The notes under the pieces were generated by a model that was given only the letters and a program-made list of their open reading frames with translations, did no database searches and was not told the origin of the DNA. Of a DNA stretch of 64,000 nt, positions 9,714-18,459 are shown one piece after another. Origin of the DNA: Pseudoxanthomonas gei. Lineage in GTDB: Bacteria; Pseudomonadota; Gammaproteobacteria; Xanthomonadales; Xanthomonadaceae. Each line of letters opens with the position of its first letter. Within the stretch, counting starts at the first letter, position 1. A program made the translations under genes and the position numbers. The stretch spans positions 580,629 to 644,628 of the forward strand of contig NZ_QOVG01000001.1 in NCBI RefSeq assembly GCF_010119615.1. The letters are read 5' to 3'.

Positions 9714-11000
9714 TTATTCGGCCGAGGCAACCTTGGGCTGCGGGGGCGTGTTCTGGTAGATCAGGTAGGGCTCGGACTTGTGCTCGATCACCGATTCATC
9801 CACTACCACCTTGCCGACGTTTTCGAGGGAAGGCAGGTCGTACATGGTATCCAGCAGAACCGACTCGACGATGGTGCGCAGGCCGCGCGCGCCGGTCTTT
9901 CGCTTCAGCGCCTTGCGGGCGATCGCGGACAACGCATCGGGACGGAACTCCAGCTCCACGCCTTCCATGTCGAACAGTTTCTTGAACTGCTTGGTGATCG
10001 CGTTCTTGGGCTCGGTCAGGATCTTGATCAGGGCGGGCTCGTCGAGTTCCTCGAGGGTTGCCACGACCGGCAGGCGGCCGACGAACTCGGGGATCAGGCC
10101 GAACTTGATCAGGTCCTCGGGCTCGACTTCCGACAGCACCTTGCCCATCTCGGCCTTGATGGTGGAGCTCTTGATCTTGGAACCGAAACCAATCCCGCTG
10201 GCCTCGGTCGAGCGCTGCTGGATGATCTTGTCCAGGCCAGCGAACGCACCGCCGCAGATGAAAAGTATGTTCTTGGTGTCCACCTGCAGGAATTCCTGCT
10301 GCGGATGCTTGCGCCCGCCCTGCGGCGGCACGCTGGCCACCGTGCCCTCGATCAGCTTGAGCAGCGCCTGCTGCACGCCTTCGCCGGACACGTCGCGGGT
10401 AATGGAGGGGTTCTCGCTCTTGCGCGAGATCTTGTCGATCTCGTCGATATAGACGATGCCCTGCTGCGCTTTCTCGACATCGTAATCGCACTTCTGCAGC
10501 AGCTTCTGGATGATGTTTTCAACGTCCTCGCCCACGTAACCGGCTTCGGTCAGCGTGGTGGCATCGGCAATGGTGAACGGCACGTTGAGCAGGCGGGCCA
10601 GCGTCTCGGCCAGCAGGGTCTTGCCCGAGCCGGTGGGACCGGCCAGCAGGATGTTGGACTTGGCGAGCTCGACCTCGTCGTTCTTGCTGCGGCTCTCGAT
10701 GCGCTTGTAGTGGTTGTACACGGCCACGGCAAGGGTCCGCTTGGCGCGCTGCTGGCCGATCACGTACTGGTCCAGGACCTCGAGGATCTCGCGGGGCTTG
10801 GGCAGGCTGCTGCGTGCCGACTGGGCTTTTTCCTCGAGTTCCTCGCGGATGATGTCGTTGCACAGCTCCACGCATTCATCACAGATGAACACGCTCGGGC
10901 CCGCAATCAGCTTGCGGACTTCGTGCTGGCTTTTGCCGCAGAACGAACAGTAGAGAATCTTGTTGCTGTCGCCGGAACGGCTTTGCCGATCTTCGCTCAT
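9714..11000 (-). CDS. clpX: ATP-dependent Clp protease ATP-binding subunit ClpX
   Basis: ClpX, 428 aa, the AAA+ unfoldase that feeds tagged substrates (ssrA, FtsZ, LexA fragments) into ClpP. The N-terminal zinc-binding domain has C18, C21, C40 and C43 (CSFCGK ... CDECVELC). Walker A GPTGSGKT is at 121-128 and Walker B is the VYIDEIDKI stretch. The C-terminal region holds the IGF-like ClpP-docking segment ([11 protein letters not shown]). Standard length is 424-429. It is 128 nt downstream of clpP. Confidence 0.97.
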   Translation of the reverse strand: MSEDRQSRSGDSNKILYCSFCGKSQHEVRKLIAGPSVFICDECVELCNDIIREELEEKAQSARSSLPKPREILEVLDQYVIGQQRAKRTLAVAVYNHYKRIESRSKNDEVELAKSNILLAGPTGSGKTLLAETLARLLNVPFTIADATTLTEAGYVGEDVENIIQKLLQKCDYDVEKAQQGIVYIDEIDKISRKSENPSITRDVSGEGVQQALLKLIEGTVASVPPQGGRKHPQQEFLQVDTKNILFICGGAFAGLDKIIQQRSTEASGIGFGSKIKSSTIKAEMGKVLSEVEPEDLIKFGLIPEFVGRLPVVATLEELDEPALIKILTEPKNAITKQFKKLFDMEGVELEFRPDALSAIARKALKRKTGARGLRTIVESVLLDTMYDLPSLENVGKVVVDESVIEHKSEPYLIYQNTPPQPKVASAE

Positions 11001-11128
11001 GTTTCGGTTGTCCAGTCACCCGACCCGTCGAGCGGGTGTTCGGTTTGAGAATAGCAGTTCCGGCCGGGGCATGTAGGCATCGGCAGGAACGAGTTTCCAG
11101 GGGGGCTTGCGGCGTAATGCAGCGTAAG

Positions 11129-11758
11129 TCAGCCAGCCTGGATGGAGTCTTCCGGACGCCGTTCCAGGACCTGGTCCACCAGGCCGTAAGCCACGGCATC
11201 GGCCGCGCTCTTGAAATTGTCGCGTTCAGTATCGCGGGCAATGGTCTCGAGCGACTGGCCGGTGTGCTTGGCCATGATCTCGTTCAGGCGCTGGCGCATT
11301 GCCAGGATTTCACGTGCCTGAATATCGATATCGGTGGCCTGGCCCTGCGATCCGCCAGAAGGCTGGTGGATCATGACCCGCGAGTTCGGCAAGGCGTACC
11401 GCTTGCCGGCGGCACCGGCCGAAAGCAGCAGTGCACCCATGCTGCATGCCTGGCCAACGCAGATCGTGCTCACGTCCGGCTTGATGTACTGCATGGTGTC
11501 GTAGATCGCCATCCCCGCGGTGACCACGCCACCCGGCGAGTTGATGTAGAAGCTGATGTCCTTTTCCGGGTTCTCGGCTTCCAGGAACAACATCTGGGCG
11601 ACGATCACGTTGGAAACATGGTCGTCCACGCCGCCCACCAGGAAGATCACCCGCTCCTTCAGCAGGCGCGAATAGATGTCATACGCCCGCTCGCCGCGGC
11701 TGGTCTGTTCGACCACCATCGGGACCAGGTTCAGTGCTTGTGGCTGGATATTGCTCAT
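11129..11758 (-). CDS. clpP: ATP-dependent Clp protease proteolytic subunit ClpP
   Basis: ClpP, 209 aa, serine peptidase forming the double heptamer chamber of ClpXP. Catalytic triad: S106 in [12 protein letters not shown]131 in VMIHQPSGG and D180 in the DTERDNF segment. The start [19 protein letters not shown] is the usual one, with a short propeptide; the 18-codon in-frame upstream extension lacks similarity to ClpP. It is 66 nt after tig and is probably transcribed with it. Confidence 0.97.
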   Translation of the reverse strand: MSNIQPQALNLVPMVVEQTSRGERAYDIYSRLLKERVIFLVGGVDDHVSNVIVAQMLFLEAENPEKDISFYINSPGGVVTAGMAIYDTMQYIKPDVSTICVGQACSMGALLLSAGAAGKRYALPNSRVMIHQPSGGSQGQATDIDIQAREILAMRQRLNEIMAKHTGQSLETIARDTERDNFKSAADAVAYGLVDQVLERRPEDSIQAG

Positions 11759-11824
11759 TGTGTGCTTGGACCTGGTTGAGGGCGGGAAGCCCGGGGGATC
11801 GCACCCGGACACGGTCTGCGTCGC

Positions 11825-13117
11825 TTACTGGCGAATCGCTTCCTGGAAGGAGAGCGCCTGCTCGGTGTGCTGGGCGCGCTCGGCGATCCAGTCGATCACC
11901 TGCTCTTCCATCACGCGGTTCTGCAGTCCACCCATCAACTGGGGGTCATTGCGGTACAACTCAATGACCTGCTGCGGCTCTTCGTAAGTGGAGGCGATAA
12001 GACGCAACGTCTCGTTCAGGCGCTTGGGGTCCAGGCGCAACTGATTGCTACGCGCCACTTCGCCGACCAGCAGGCCCACCAGGACGCGCTTGCGCGCGGC
12101 ATCCTTGAAGCCTTCATGGGCGTCGGCCGGCACCTGCAGCTGCTGGCCGTTGCGCTGGGCCTGCTCGACCTGCTGCTGCAACATGGCGCGCGCTTCGTTC
12201 TCGACCAGGCGCGGCGGCATCTCGACATGGGAGTAAGCCGCAATCAGCTGTTCACCGACCTCGCGGCGCAGGCGACCCATCAGCGCGCCCTTCAACTCGC
12301 GCTCCAGGTTGGTGCGGATGTCGGAGCGGAACTGCTCCACGTCGCCACCCTTCACGCCAAAGCTCTTGACGAAGTCCTTGTCCACTTCCGGCATCACCGA
12401 CTCGGAAACCTCGGTGGCCTTCAGGTACACATGGACCTGGCGGCCGGCCAGCTGGGCCACGCGCCAGTCCGACGGGAAATTGACGGTGATGTCCTTTTCC
12501 TCGCCCTTGGACATGCCTACCAGCGCGTTTTCGATCTCGCTGTACATCACGCCGGAACCGATCAGGGTGGCGCCCTTCTCGATGCCCTCGGCCGGCAGGC
12601 GCTCTTCGCCGGCCTGCGACCAGGTCTCCAGGGCCACGCGGTCGCCCTGCTGGGCAGCGCGCGGGACTGGCTGGAAGGTGCGGCGCTGCAGGCGCAGGTT
12701 CTCGATCATCTGGTCGATGTCGGCGTCGGCGACCTCGGCGGTGTGCCGGGTCACGCTGAGCTTGGACATGTCCACGTCACCGAAATCCGGCACCACCTCG
12801 AAAGTGGCGATCCACTCCAGTTCGCCGGCACCGGCCGGCTCAAGGCGGGGATTGCCGGCCAGTTGCAGGGCCTGTTCGCGCACGGCCGAATCGAAGGTCT
12901 CGCGCAACAGGCCGTTCAGGGCCTCGCTGCGGACCTGCTGGCCGTAGCGCTGCTCGATGACCTTCTGCGGGACCTTGCCGGGGCGGAAGCCCTTGATCCG
13001 GGTGGTCCGGGCCAGCTCGCGCAGGCGGCCGCCGATATGGGTATCCAGGCGCTCGGCCGGAAGGGTGAAGCTCATGCGGCGCTCGAGGTTGCCAAGCGAT
13101 TCGACCGAAACTTGCAT
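11825..13117 (-). CDS. tig: Trigger factor (ribosome-associated chaperone)
   Basis: Trigger factor, 430 aa, binds ribosomal protein L23 at the tunnel exit and shields nascent chains. The ribosome-docking motif GFRPGKVPQ (family GFRxGKxP) lies near residue 45; an FKBP-type PPIase domain covers roughly 150-240, and the C-terminal two-armed helical domain runs to the end. The start [15 protein letters not shown] is the family start; the in-frame upstream extension of 115 codons includes no similarity and overlaps a tRNA gene, so it was discarded. First protein gene of the tig-clpP-clpX-lon-hupB block. Confidence 0.96.
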   Translation of the reverse strand: MQVSVESLGNLERRMSFTLPAERLDTHIGGRLRELARTTRIKGFRPGKVPQKVIEQRYGQQVRSEALNGLLRETFDSAVREQALQLAGNPRLEPAGAGELEWIATFEVVPDFGDVDMSKLSVTRHTAEVADADIDQMIENLRLQRRTFQPVPRAAQQGDRVALETWSQAGEERLPAEGIEKGATLIGSGVMYSEIENALVGMSKGEEKDITVNFPSDWRVAQLAGRQVHVYLKATEVSESVMPEVDKDFVKSFGVKGGDVEQFRSDIRTNLERELKGALMGRLRREVGEQLIAAYSHVEMPPRLVENEARAMLQQQVEQAQRNGQQLQVPADAHEGFKDAARKRVLVGLLVGEVARSNQLRLDPKRLNETLRLIASTYEEPQQVIELYRNDPQLMGGLQNRVMEEQVIDWIAERAQHTEQALSFQEAIRQ

Positions 13118-13432
13118 ATCCACTGACTCCTGCGGCCACGGGAAGGCCCGCGGCACGATGTTGATGATCTGGTTTGGGGTGGCGCTGCCGGAGGACTGCG
13201 CGGGCACCGACGCAACGCAGTAGTTTCGCCGATTACGGGGCTGGCTGCCACTGCAAGCGCAGGATGTAGCCAGCCGGGGCATATTCAGGACCGCGACGGC
13301 GGGACGGACCCGCAGGCACTCCGGCAGGAAATCCACAGGGGTGGACGCGGCGCAGCCGGCCATCAGCCTCGAATCCCGGAATTCGCTGGCCCCCATCGGC
13401 GCTGGGCTGGCTGGGCAATCAGGCTGCAGGCC
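13118..13432. other. 315-nt gap between tRNA-Leu and tig
   Basis: No gene is visible: the minus-strand open frame through it is the meaningless extension of tig. The gap must carry the tig promoter on the minus strand; a weak candidate is TTGCAG with TAATCG 15 nt later, reading near 13225-13255, which is not strong enough to be called. No hairpin terminator is evident for the tRNA transcript. Confidence 0.5.
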
Positions 13433-13518
<86 letters not shown>

Positions 13519-13557
13519 TCGGGCCCGTCCATTGTATCCATGCGCCCGGCCGGCCAC

Positions 13558-13585
13558 AAAAAAGCGCCCGGCGGAACCGGGCGCT
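13558..13585 (-). terminator. Terminator-like hairpin between tRNA-Lys and tRNA-Leu
   Basis: Nine-base-pair stem AGCGCCCGG/CCGGGCGCT followed on the minus strand by six U. It has all marks of an intrinsic terminator, yet it lies inside the tRNA array, so it would trim or attenuate transcription before tRNA-Leu and tig. Confidence 0.8.
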
Positions 13586-13592
13586 TCATGTT

Positions 13593-13668
13593 TGGTGGGC
13601 TGTGAAGGATTCGAACCTTCGACCTATTGATTAAGAGTCAACTGCTCTACCAACTGAGCTAACAGCCC
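13593..13668 (-). tRNA. tRNA-Lys(CTT)
   Basis: 76 nt with encoded CCA. Acceptor stem GGGCTGT/ACAGCCC, D-arm AGCTCAGTTGGTAGAGC, anticodon loop CTCTTAA giving CTT, T-loop AGGTTCGAATCCT. Confidence 0.96.
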
Positions 13669-13734
13669 TGAAACTGTCTGGAGATTGTAACAAGTCATTG
13701 CGGAATCAGTAACCCGCCGCGACAACTTTCGATA

Positions 13735-13812
<78 letters not shown>

Positions 13813-13839
13813 ATATTCAACACACACAAGATACCGCAG

Positions 13840-13916
13840 TGGCGCGCCCGACAGGACTCGAACCTGTAACCGCCGGCTTAGAAGGCCGGTGCTCTATCCG
13901 GTTGAGCTACGGGCGC
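13840..13916 (-). tRNA. tRNA-Arg(TCT)
   Basis: 77 nt with encoded CCA. Acceptor stem GCGCCCG/CGGGCGC, anticodon loop CTTCTAA giving TCT (reads AGA/AGG, rare codons in this GC-rich genome), T-loop AGGTTCGAGTCCT. Confidence 0.96.
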
Positions 13917-13977
13917 CCGGTCCGGGATTGTCGCATCCAGCCAGGAGGACATCCTGTCCAGAGGCCAGCACCTGAAG

Positions 13978-14054
<77 letters not shown>

Positions 14055-14095
14055 ACTCGGGCCCCGCGCTGCCGTACAGGCCAACAAGGCCGCGT

Positions 14096-14124
14096 ATTGT
14101 CGGAACCTGCGCTGCTGCTGTCAA
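14096..14124 (-). promoter_or_regulatory. Promoter of the five-gene tRNA array
   Basis: Minus strand: perfect -35 TTGACA, 17-nt spacer, -10 GACAAT (4 of 6 consensus), then a GC-rich discriminator (ACGCGGCC) of the kind linked with stringent control of stable RNA genes. Transcription would start near 14088, 34 nt before tRNA-Pro. Confidence 0.75.
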
Positions 14125-14213
14125 ACCAGACATTCAGGCTGACGCGCCGCCGCAGCTTCCATGCGATATCCTCGACGCATGTGGACACCTGTCCAAACCA
14201 AGGGGCGCAAGCA

Positions 14214-14972
14214 ATGATCCGTAGTGGTAATCCGGCACTGAAAGAATCCACCTTCCTTGACCTGGGTACCGGCGCGGTCGTATCGCGCGATGCCGGGGCG
14301 ATGACCCTCAATGGCACCGTGAACAAGACCGGCATCCTGCTGTTGCTGGCCGTCATGACGGCCACTTTCGCATGGAGCCAGATCGAATTCACCGACGCAG
14401 GTCCGACCGGCGGCGGCCTGTACCTGTGGGGCGGGCTGATCGGCGGCTTCGTACTGGCCCTGGTCACCACCTTCAAGAAGACCTGGGCCCCTGTCACCGC
14501 GCCGCTGTATGCGCTGGTGGAAGGCTTTTTCCTGGGCGCCATCTCGGCCATGTACAACCACATGTACAACGGCATCGTGCTGCAGGCGGTGATGCTGACC
14601 ATGGGCACGCTGTTCGCCCTGCTCTTTGCCTACCGCAGCGGCCTGATCAAGGCCACCGAGAACTTCAAGCTGGGCGTCGTGGCGGCCACCGGCGGCATCG
14701 CCCTGGTGTACCTGGCCACGATCATCCTGGGCATGTTCAACATCAACATCCCGCTGATCCACGAGTCGGGCCTGGTCGGCATCGGCTTCAGCCTGTTCGT
14801 CATCGTGATTGCCGCGCTGAACCTGGTGCTGGACTTCGACTTCATCGAGACCGGCGTCGAGCAGGGCGCGCCCAAGTACATGGAGTGGTACGGCGGGTTT
14901 GGCCTGATGGTGACGCTGGTATGGCTGTACATCGAGTTCCTGCGCCTGTTGTCCAAGCTCAACTCGCGCTGA
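14214..14972 (+). CDS. Bax inhibitor-1/YccA family membrane protein
   Basis: A 252-aa inner-membrane protein with about seven predicted transmembrane segments (for example GILLLLAVMTATFAWS, LYLWGGLIGGFVLALVTTF, LVGIGFSLFVIVIAALNLVL). It ends in the family hallmark: a buried-Asp helix LDFDFIETGVEQGAPKYMEW. The start MIRSGNPALKESTFLDLG gives the normal N-terminus for the actinobacterial/xanthomonad YccA-like subgroup. Members are related to the FtsH-modulating YccA/YbhL proteins and to pH-gated calcium leak channels such as BsYetJ; the actual role here is not known. It stands alone, divergent from the tRNA array, with a strong terminator. Confidence 0.88.
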   Translation: MIRSGNPALKESTFLDLGTGAVVSRDAGAMTLNGTVNKTGILLLLAVMTATFAWSQIEFTDAGPTGGGLYLWGGLIGGFVLALVTTFKKTWAPVTAPLYALVEGFFLGAISAMYNHMYNGIVLQAVMLTMGTLFALLFAYRSGLIKATENFKLGVVAATGGIALVYLATIILGMFNINIPLIHESGLVGIGFSLFVIVIAALNLVLDFDFIETGVEQGAPKYMEWYGGFGLMVTLVWLYIEFLRLLSKLNSR

Positions 14973-14997
14973 GTAGCAGCCAGCGATTGCACGAAGG

Positions 14998-15026
14998 AAG
15001 GGGCGCATTGCGCCCCTTCTTTTTTT
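14998..15026. terminator. Terminator between the Bax-inhibitor gene and nhaC-like gene
   Basis: Ten-base-pair perfect stem AAGGGGCGCA/TGCGCCCCTT, then C and seven T on the plus strand. It closes the plus-strand gene; its T-run touches the stop codon of the convergent antiporter gene. Confidence 0.92.
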
Positions 15027-16345
15027 CAGGCTTCAGCCACGATGCGTGCCTTGCGGCGGTGCGGCCACAGCATGAAGGCAATGGTCACGCCGAGCAGGAA
15101 CCAGCAGTAATGGGCGGTGCCGACCAGCGCCAGCGGCGACAGCCCTGCCAGCGAGGCAGCCAGCAGGATCTGCGCGCCGTAAGGCAGCAGGCTTTGCACG
15201 CTGCATACGAAGATGTCCAGCAGGCTCGCCGCGCGCGCGGGTGGCACGTCATGGCGCTCGGCGATATCGCGCGCGACGCTGCCACTGATCAGGATGGCCA
15301 CCGTGTTGTTGGCGGTGAATACATCGGTGACCGAAGCCAGCGCCGCGATACTCCACTCGCCGGTGCGGCGTCCCTCGCTGCCGCGGGCGATGCGCGAGAT
15401 CGCCCGGGCCAGCCAGGCGAGGCCGCCGCTGGCCTTGATCAGCGCACCCAGGCCGCCGATGAACAACGCCAGGAGGGTGATTTCGAATACGCTTTCGAAG
15501 CCGGAATAGATGTCCGTCGAGAACGCCGAGATGCCGTAGTCGTGCCCGTTCAAATAGCCGAACAGCCCCGCAACCACCAGGCCCACGCCGAGCACCAGCA
15601 GCACGTCCAAACCAATCACGGCCAGAACGAGCACCAGTACGTAGGGCAACACCAGCCACGGTGATGCCGGTTGCGCCGCCTGCGCGGGCGAAGCATCCCC
15701 CACCATGGCCAGCAACAGCACAGTCAGTACGGCCGCTGGCAGGGCTATCTTGAGGTTTTCGCGGAATTTCTCGCGCACGCTGCAGCCCTGGGTACGGGCA
15801 GCGGCTATGGCGGTATCGGAGATTACCGAAAGGTTGTCACCAAACGTGGCGCCGCCGATCACCGCGCCGATGACCAGGGCGCGGTCCAGCCCGGATGCGT
15901 CGGCAATGCCCAGAGCGATGGGTGCGACCGCGGCGATCGTGCCCATCGATGTGCCGATGGCCAGCGACAGGAATCCCGCGATCAGGAACAGACCCGGCAG
16001 GATCAGGGCTGGCGGCAGCGCCCCAACGCCCAGCGACACCACCGCATCGACCGCACCAATCTGCTTGGTGACCATCGCGAATGCGCCGGCCAGCAGGAAG
16101 ATCAGGCACATCAGGATGATGTTGGAATCGCCAATGCCACCCAGCAGCGTGTCCACCGCTTTGATCCCGCGCCTGTGCGCGATCCACAGGGCCAGCGCAA
16201 GGGCTGGCAGGATCGCCACGGGCGCATGCAGCTGGTAGAACCCCATCGCATCGCCCTGCGAGGTGAAATACAGGCCCGCACCGAAGAAGACCAGCAGGAA
16301 AACCAGCAGCGGTGTCAGCGCGACTGCGCTAGGGCGGACTTGCAT
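15026..16345 (-). CDS. NhaC-family Na+/H+ antiporter
   Basis: A 439-aa polytopic inner-membrane protein with about eleven hydrophobic segments. The diagnostic NhaC/TM-helix motif GATFGDNLSVISDTAIAA is present (GDNxSxISDT), as are SVTDVFTANNTVAIL and SVQSLLPYGAQILLAA in the second half, which mirror the inverted-repeat fold of this family. It most likely exchanges Na+ for H+; some NhaC-like members swap amino acids or organic acids such as malate/lactate (MleN), so the substrate is open. Start MQVRPSAVALTPLLVF is the only sensible one before the first membrane segment. No operon partner. Confidence 0.85.
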   Translation of the reverse strand: MQVRPSAVALTPLLVFLLVFFGAGLYFTSQGDAMGFYQLHAPVAILPALALALWIAHRRGIKAVDTLLGGIGDSNIILMCLIFLLAGAFAMVTKQIGAVDAVVSLGVGALPPALILPGLFLIAGFLSLAIGTSMGTIAAVAPIALGIADASGLDRALVIGAVIGGATFGDNLSVISDTAIAAARTQGCSVREKFRENLKIALPAAVLTVLLLAMVGDASPAQAAQPASPWLVLPYVLVLVLAVIGLDVLLVLGVGLVVAGLFGYLNGHDYGISAFSTDIYSGFESVFEITLLALFIGGLGALIKASGGLAWLARAISRIARGSEGRRTGEWSIAALASVTDVFTANNTVAILISGSVARDIAERHDVPPARAASLLDIFVCSVQSLLPYGAQILLAASLAGLSPLALVGTAHYCWFLLGVTIAFMLWPHRRKARIVAEA

Positions 16346-16429
16346 GGCATCTGCTCTGGGTGGGGCCGGCCCGTGATTGTGCGTGGCATCGCGGGCGCCA
16401 CAAAGCCCACGCCTGGGACAGGCTGAAAC

Positions 16430-16460
16430 AAAAACGGGACGCTGAGCGTCCCGTTTTTGT
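16430..16460. terminator. Terminator downstream of isocitrate dehydrogenase
   Basis: A twelve-to-thirteen-base-pair stem AAAAACGGGACGCT/AGCGTCCCGTTTTT, symmetric, so active on both strands. It ends the minus-strand isocitrate dehydrogenase unit, 17 nt after its stop. Confidence 0.92.
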
Positions 16461-16477
16461 ACGAATTACCGGCGCAC

Positions 16478-17485
16478 TCAGAGGCGGGTGGCAATCGCCT
16501 TGGCGAACGACATCGTCGTGCCCTCGCCGCCCAGGTCCGGCGTCAGCGAATCCTTGGCTTCCAGTGTCGCCACGATGGCGTGGCGCAGGCGCTCGGCATT
16601 TTCCAGCTGGCCGATATGCTCGAGCATCTGCACCGCGCCCAGCAGCAGCGCGCATGGGTTGGCCACGCCCTTCCCGGCTATGTCCGGGGCCGAGCCATGC
16701 ACTGCCTCGAAGATCGCCGCGTCCTTGCCGATATTGGCGCCCGGCGCCAGTCCAAGGCCGCCGACCAGGCCGGCGCACAGGTCGGAGATGATGTCGCCGA
16801 ACAGGTTGGTGGTGACGATGATGTCGAACTGCTCCGGACGCATCACCAGCTGCATGCAGGTGTTGTCCACGATCATCTCGTTGCAGAGGATCTCGGGATA
16901 CTCGGCGGCCACTTCCCGCGCAACCTTCAGGAACAGGCCGGAGGTGGATTTGAGGATATTGGCCTTGTGCACCACCGTGACCTTCTTGCGGCCGGTGCGG
17001 CGCGCCAGCTCGAAGGCATAGCGCACGATGCGCTCGGAACCGGCGCGCGTGACCTTCTGGGTCAGGGTAGCGGTCATGCCGTCCTCGGACGTCATCTGGC
17101 CTTCGCCGATGTACGCGCCCTCGGTGTTTTCACGCACGGTGATGAGGTCCACGCCGGTCGGGAAACGCGATTTGGTGTTCGGGAACGACTTGGCCGGGCG
17201 CACGTTGGCGTACAGGTCGAAGCGCTTGCGCAGCTCCACGTTGATGGAGCTGAAACCTTCGCCGACCGGCGTGGTCAGCGGGCTTTTCAGGGCGATGCGG
17301 TTCTTGCGGATGGAATCCATGGTCGCCTGCGGCAGCAGCTCGCCGTGCTTTTCCAGGGCCACCAGGCCGGCGTCGGCCTCCTCGTAAACCAGCCCGGCCT
17401 TCATGGCGTCGAGCACGTAGAGGGCGGCATCCATGATTTCCGGGCCGATGCCATCGCCGCGGATGACGGTGATCGTCTGGGTCAT
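16478..17485 (-). CDS. NAD-dependent isocitrate dehydrogenase, homodimeric short type
   Basis: A 335-aa beta-decarboxylating dehydrogenase. The N-terminus ITVIRGDGIGPEIM is the family opening, SSINVELRKRFDLYANVRP and TVRENTEGAYIGEGQ carry the substrate Ser and Arg residues typical of isocitrate rather than isopropylmalate dehydrogenases, and DIIVTTNLFGDIISDL plus GLGLAPGANIG hold the metal Asp residues and the nucleotide loop. E. coli Icd is NADP-dependent and 416 aa; this shorter form resembles the mitochondrial-type NAD enzyme reported from Xanthomonas. It converts isocitrate to 2-oxoglutarate in the TCA cycle. NAD preference is inferred from family, not proved by sequence. Single-gene unit. 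Confidence 0.85.
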   Translation of the reverse strand: MTQTITVIRGDGIGPEIMDAALYVLDAMKAGLVYEEADAGLVALEKHGELLPQATMDSIRKNRIALKSPLTTPVGEGFSSINVELRKRFDLYANVRPAKSFPNTKSRFPTGVDLITVRENTEGAYIGEGQMTSEDGMTATLTQKVTRAGSERIVRYAFELARRTGRKKVTVVHKANILKSTSGLFLKVAREVAAEYPEILCNEMIVDNTCMQLVMRPEQFDIIVTTNLFGDIISDLCAGLVGGLGLAPGANIGKDAAIFEAVHGSAPDIAGKGVANPCALLLGAVQMLEHIGQLENAERLRHAIVATLEAKDSLTPDLGGEGTTMSFAKAIATRL

Positions 17486-17616
17486 TGCGTTGGGTTCCGA
17501 ACAGGGGCGAAGCCCGGCTCGCAGCCGACGCACTCGCGAAAATTGAAGGCCAATTATGCCTCAAGGGGGGTTGCCGACCCAAATAGACCTTGGTGCAAGG
17601 GCCCGCGCAGGCGGTT

Positions 17617-18015
17617 TCAGCCGTGGTCGTGCACCGCCGGCGGCGGACTGCCGGCTTCAAGCTGGTCCAGGAAATCCACCGCGCGGCGCAGGTGCGGAAT
17701 GACGATGGAGCCCCCCACCACCAGGCCCACCGAGAAAGTCTCGAAAAACTCCTCGCGGGTCACGCCAGCTTCCTTGCACTGGGCGACGTGGTAACTGATG
17801 CAGTCGTCGCAGCGCAGCACCATGGACGCCACCAGGCCCAGCAGTTCCTTGGTCTTCAGGTCCAGCGCGCCGGCCTGGTAGGTCTGGGTGTCTAGGGCGA
17901 AGAAGCGGCGAACGACCTGGTTCGGCTCGGCCAGGATGCGTTCGTTCATGCGCTGGCGGAACTGGGTGAACTCCACCAGGCGGTCGTTGCCGGACCCTTC
18001 TCCTGCGCCACTCAC
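17617..18015 (-). CDS. Carboxymuconolactone decarboxylase/AhpD-like protein
   Basis: A 132-aa all-helical protein. It carries the AhpD-type redox motif C69-x2-C72-x3-H76 in LRCDDCISYHVAQC, followed by GVTREEFFETFSVGLVVGG, the usual CMD fold. Such proteins reduce peroxiredoxin partners or have unknown disulfide/peroxidase roles; real carboxymuconolactone decarboxylases lack the CxxC pair. The GTG start shares the sequence GTGA with the stop of the glutaredoxin gene (4-nt overlap), which supports this start and implies translational coupling and a joint thiol-redox job. Confidence 0.82.
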   Translation of the reverse strand: MSGAGEGSGNDRLVEFTQFRQRMNERILAEPNQVVRRFFALDTQTYQAGALDLKTKELLGLVASMVLRCDDCISYHVAQCKEAGVTREEFFETFSVGLVVGGSIVIPHLRRAVDFLDQLEAGSPPPAVHDHG

Positions 18016-18296
18016 GCAGCGTCCCCGGCACCAGCGAACAGGGGTTCCAGTTTTCCGGCACGATGCAGGGCGATCATGTCGTCGTAGCCACCCACGTGGG
18101 TCTGGCCGACGAATATCTGCGGCACGCTGGTACGGTTGGCCTTGGCGATCATGGCCTGGCGCTGTTCGAAGTCCAGGTCGATCCGTACTTCGGTCCACAC
18201 CTGTCCCTTGCTCTTGAGGAAGTTCTTGGCGGCCACGCAGTAGGGACAGATGGCGGTGGTGTAAAGGGTGATCTCCGGGGCAGCGGACTCGGTCAC
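18012..18296 (-). CDS. grxC: Glutaredoxin, GrxC-like dithiol type
   Basis: A 94-aa glutaredoxin with the CPYC active site at residues 17-20 in TTAICPYCVAAKNFL, the TSVPQIFVGQ cis-proline glutathione-binding loop and the final GGYDDMIALHRAG helix. It reduces disulfides and glutathionylated proteins with glutathione in the cytoplasm. It is the first gene of a two-gene unit with the AhpD-like gene, divergent from the bepA-like gene. Confidence 0.93.
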   Translation of the reverse strand: MTESAAPEITLYTTAICPYCVAAKNFLKSKGQVWTEVRIDLDFEQRQAMIAKANRTSVPQIFVGQTHVGGYDDMIALHRAGKLEPLFAGAGDAA

Positions 18297-18459
18297 GGGA
18301 ATTCTCGGCAGGAAACAGGGTCAGACAACTATGGTGGCATGGCACCCCGTTACCAGCCTGCAAACTGGAACGCTGAAGCTTAACCACCCATTCACTCGAC
18401 CGGCGACGCGACACGTCATCCTGCGCCGGCCTGCAAGACCTGACCCCCCGGAGTAACGC

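Noticed and set aside
14372..15664. 430-aa plus-strand open frame
   Set aside because: Covers the Bax-inhibitor gene in another frame and runs antisense over the antiporter gene; Arg/Gln-rich, no domain.
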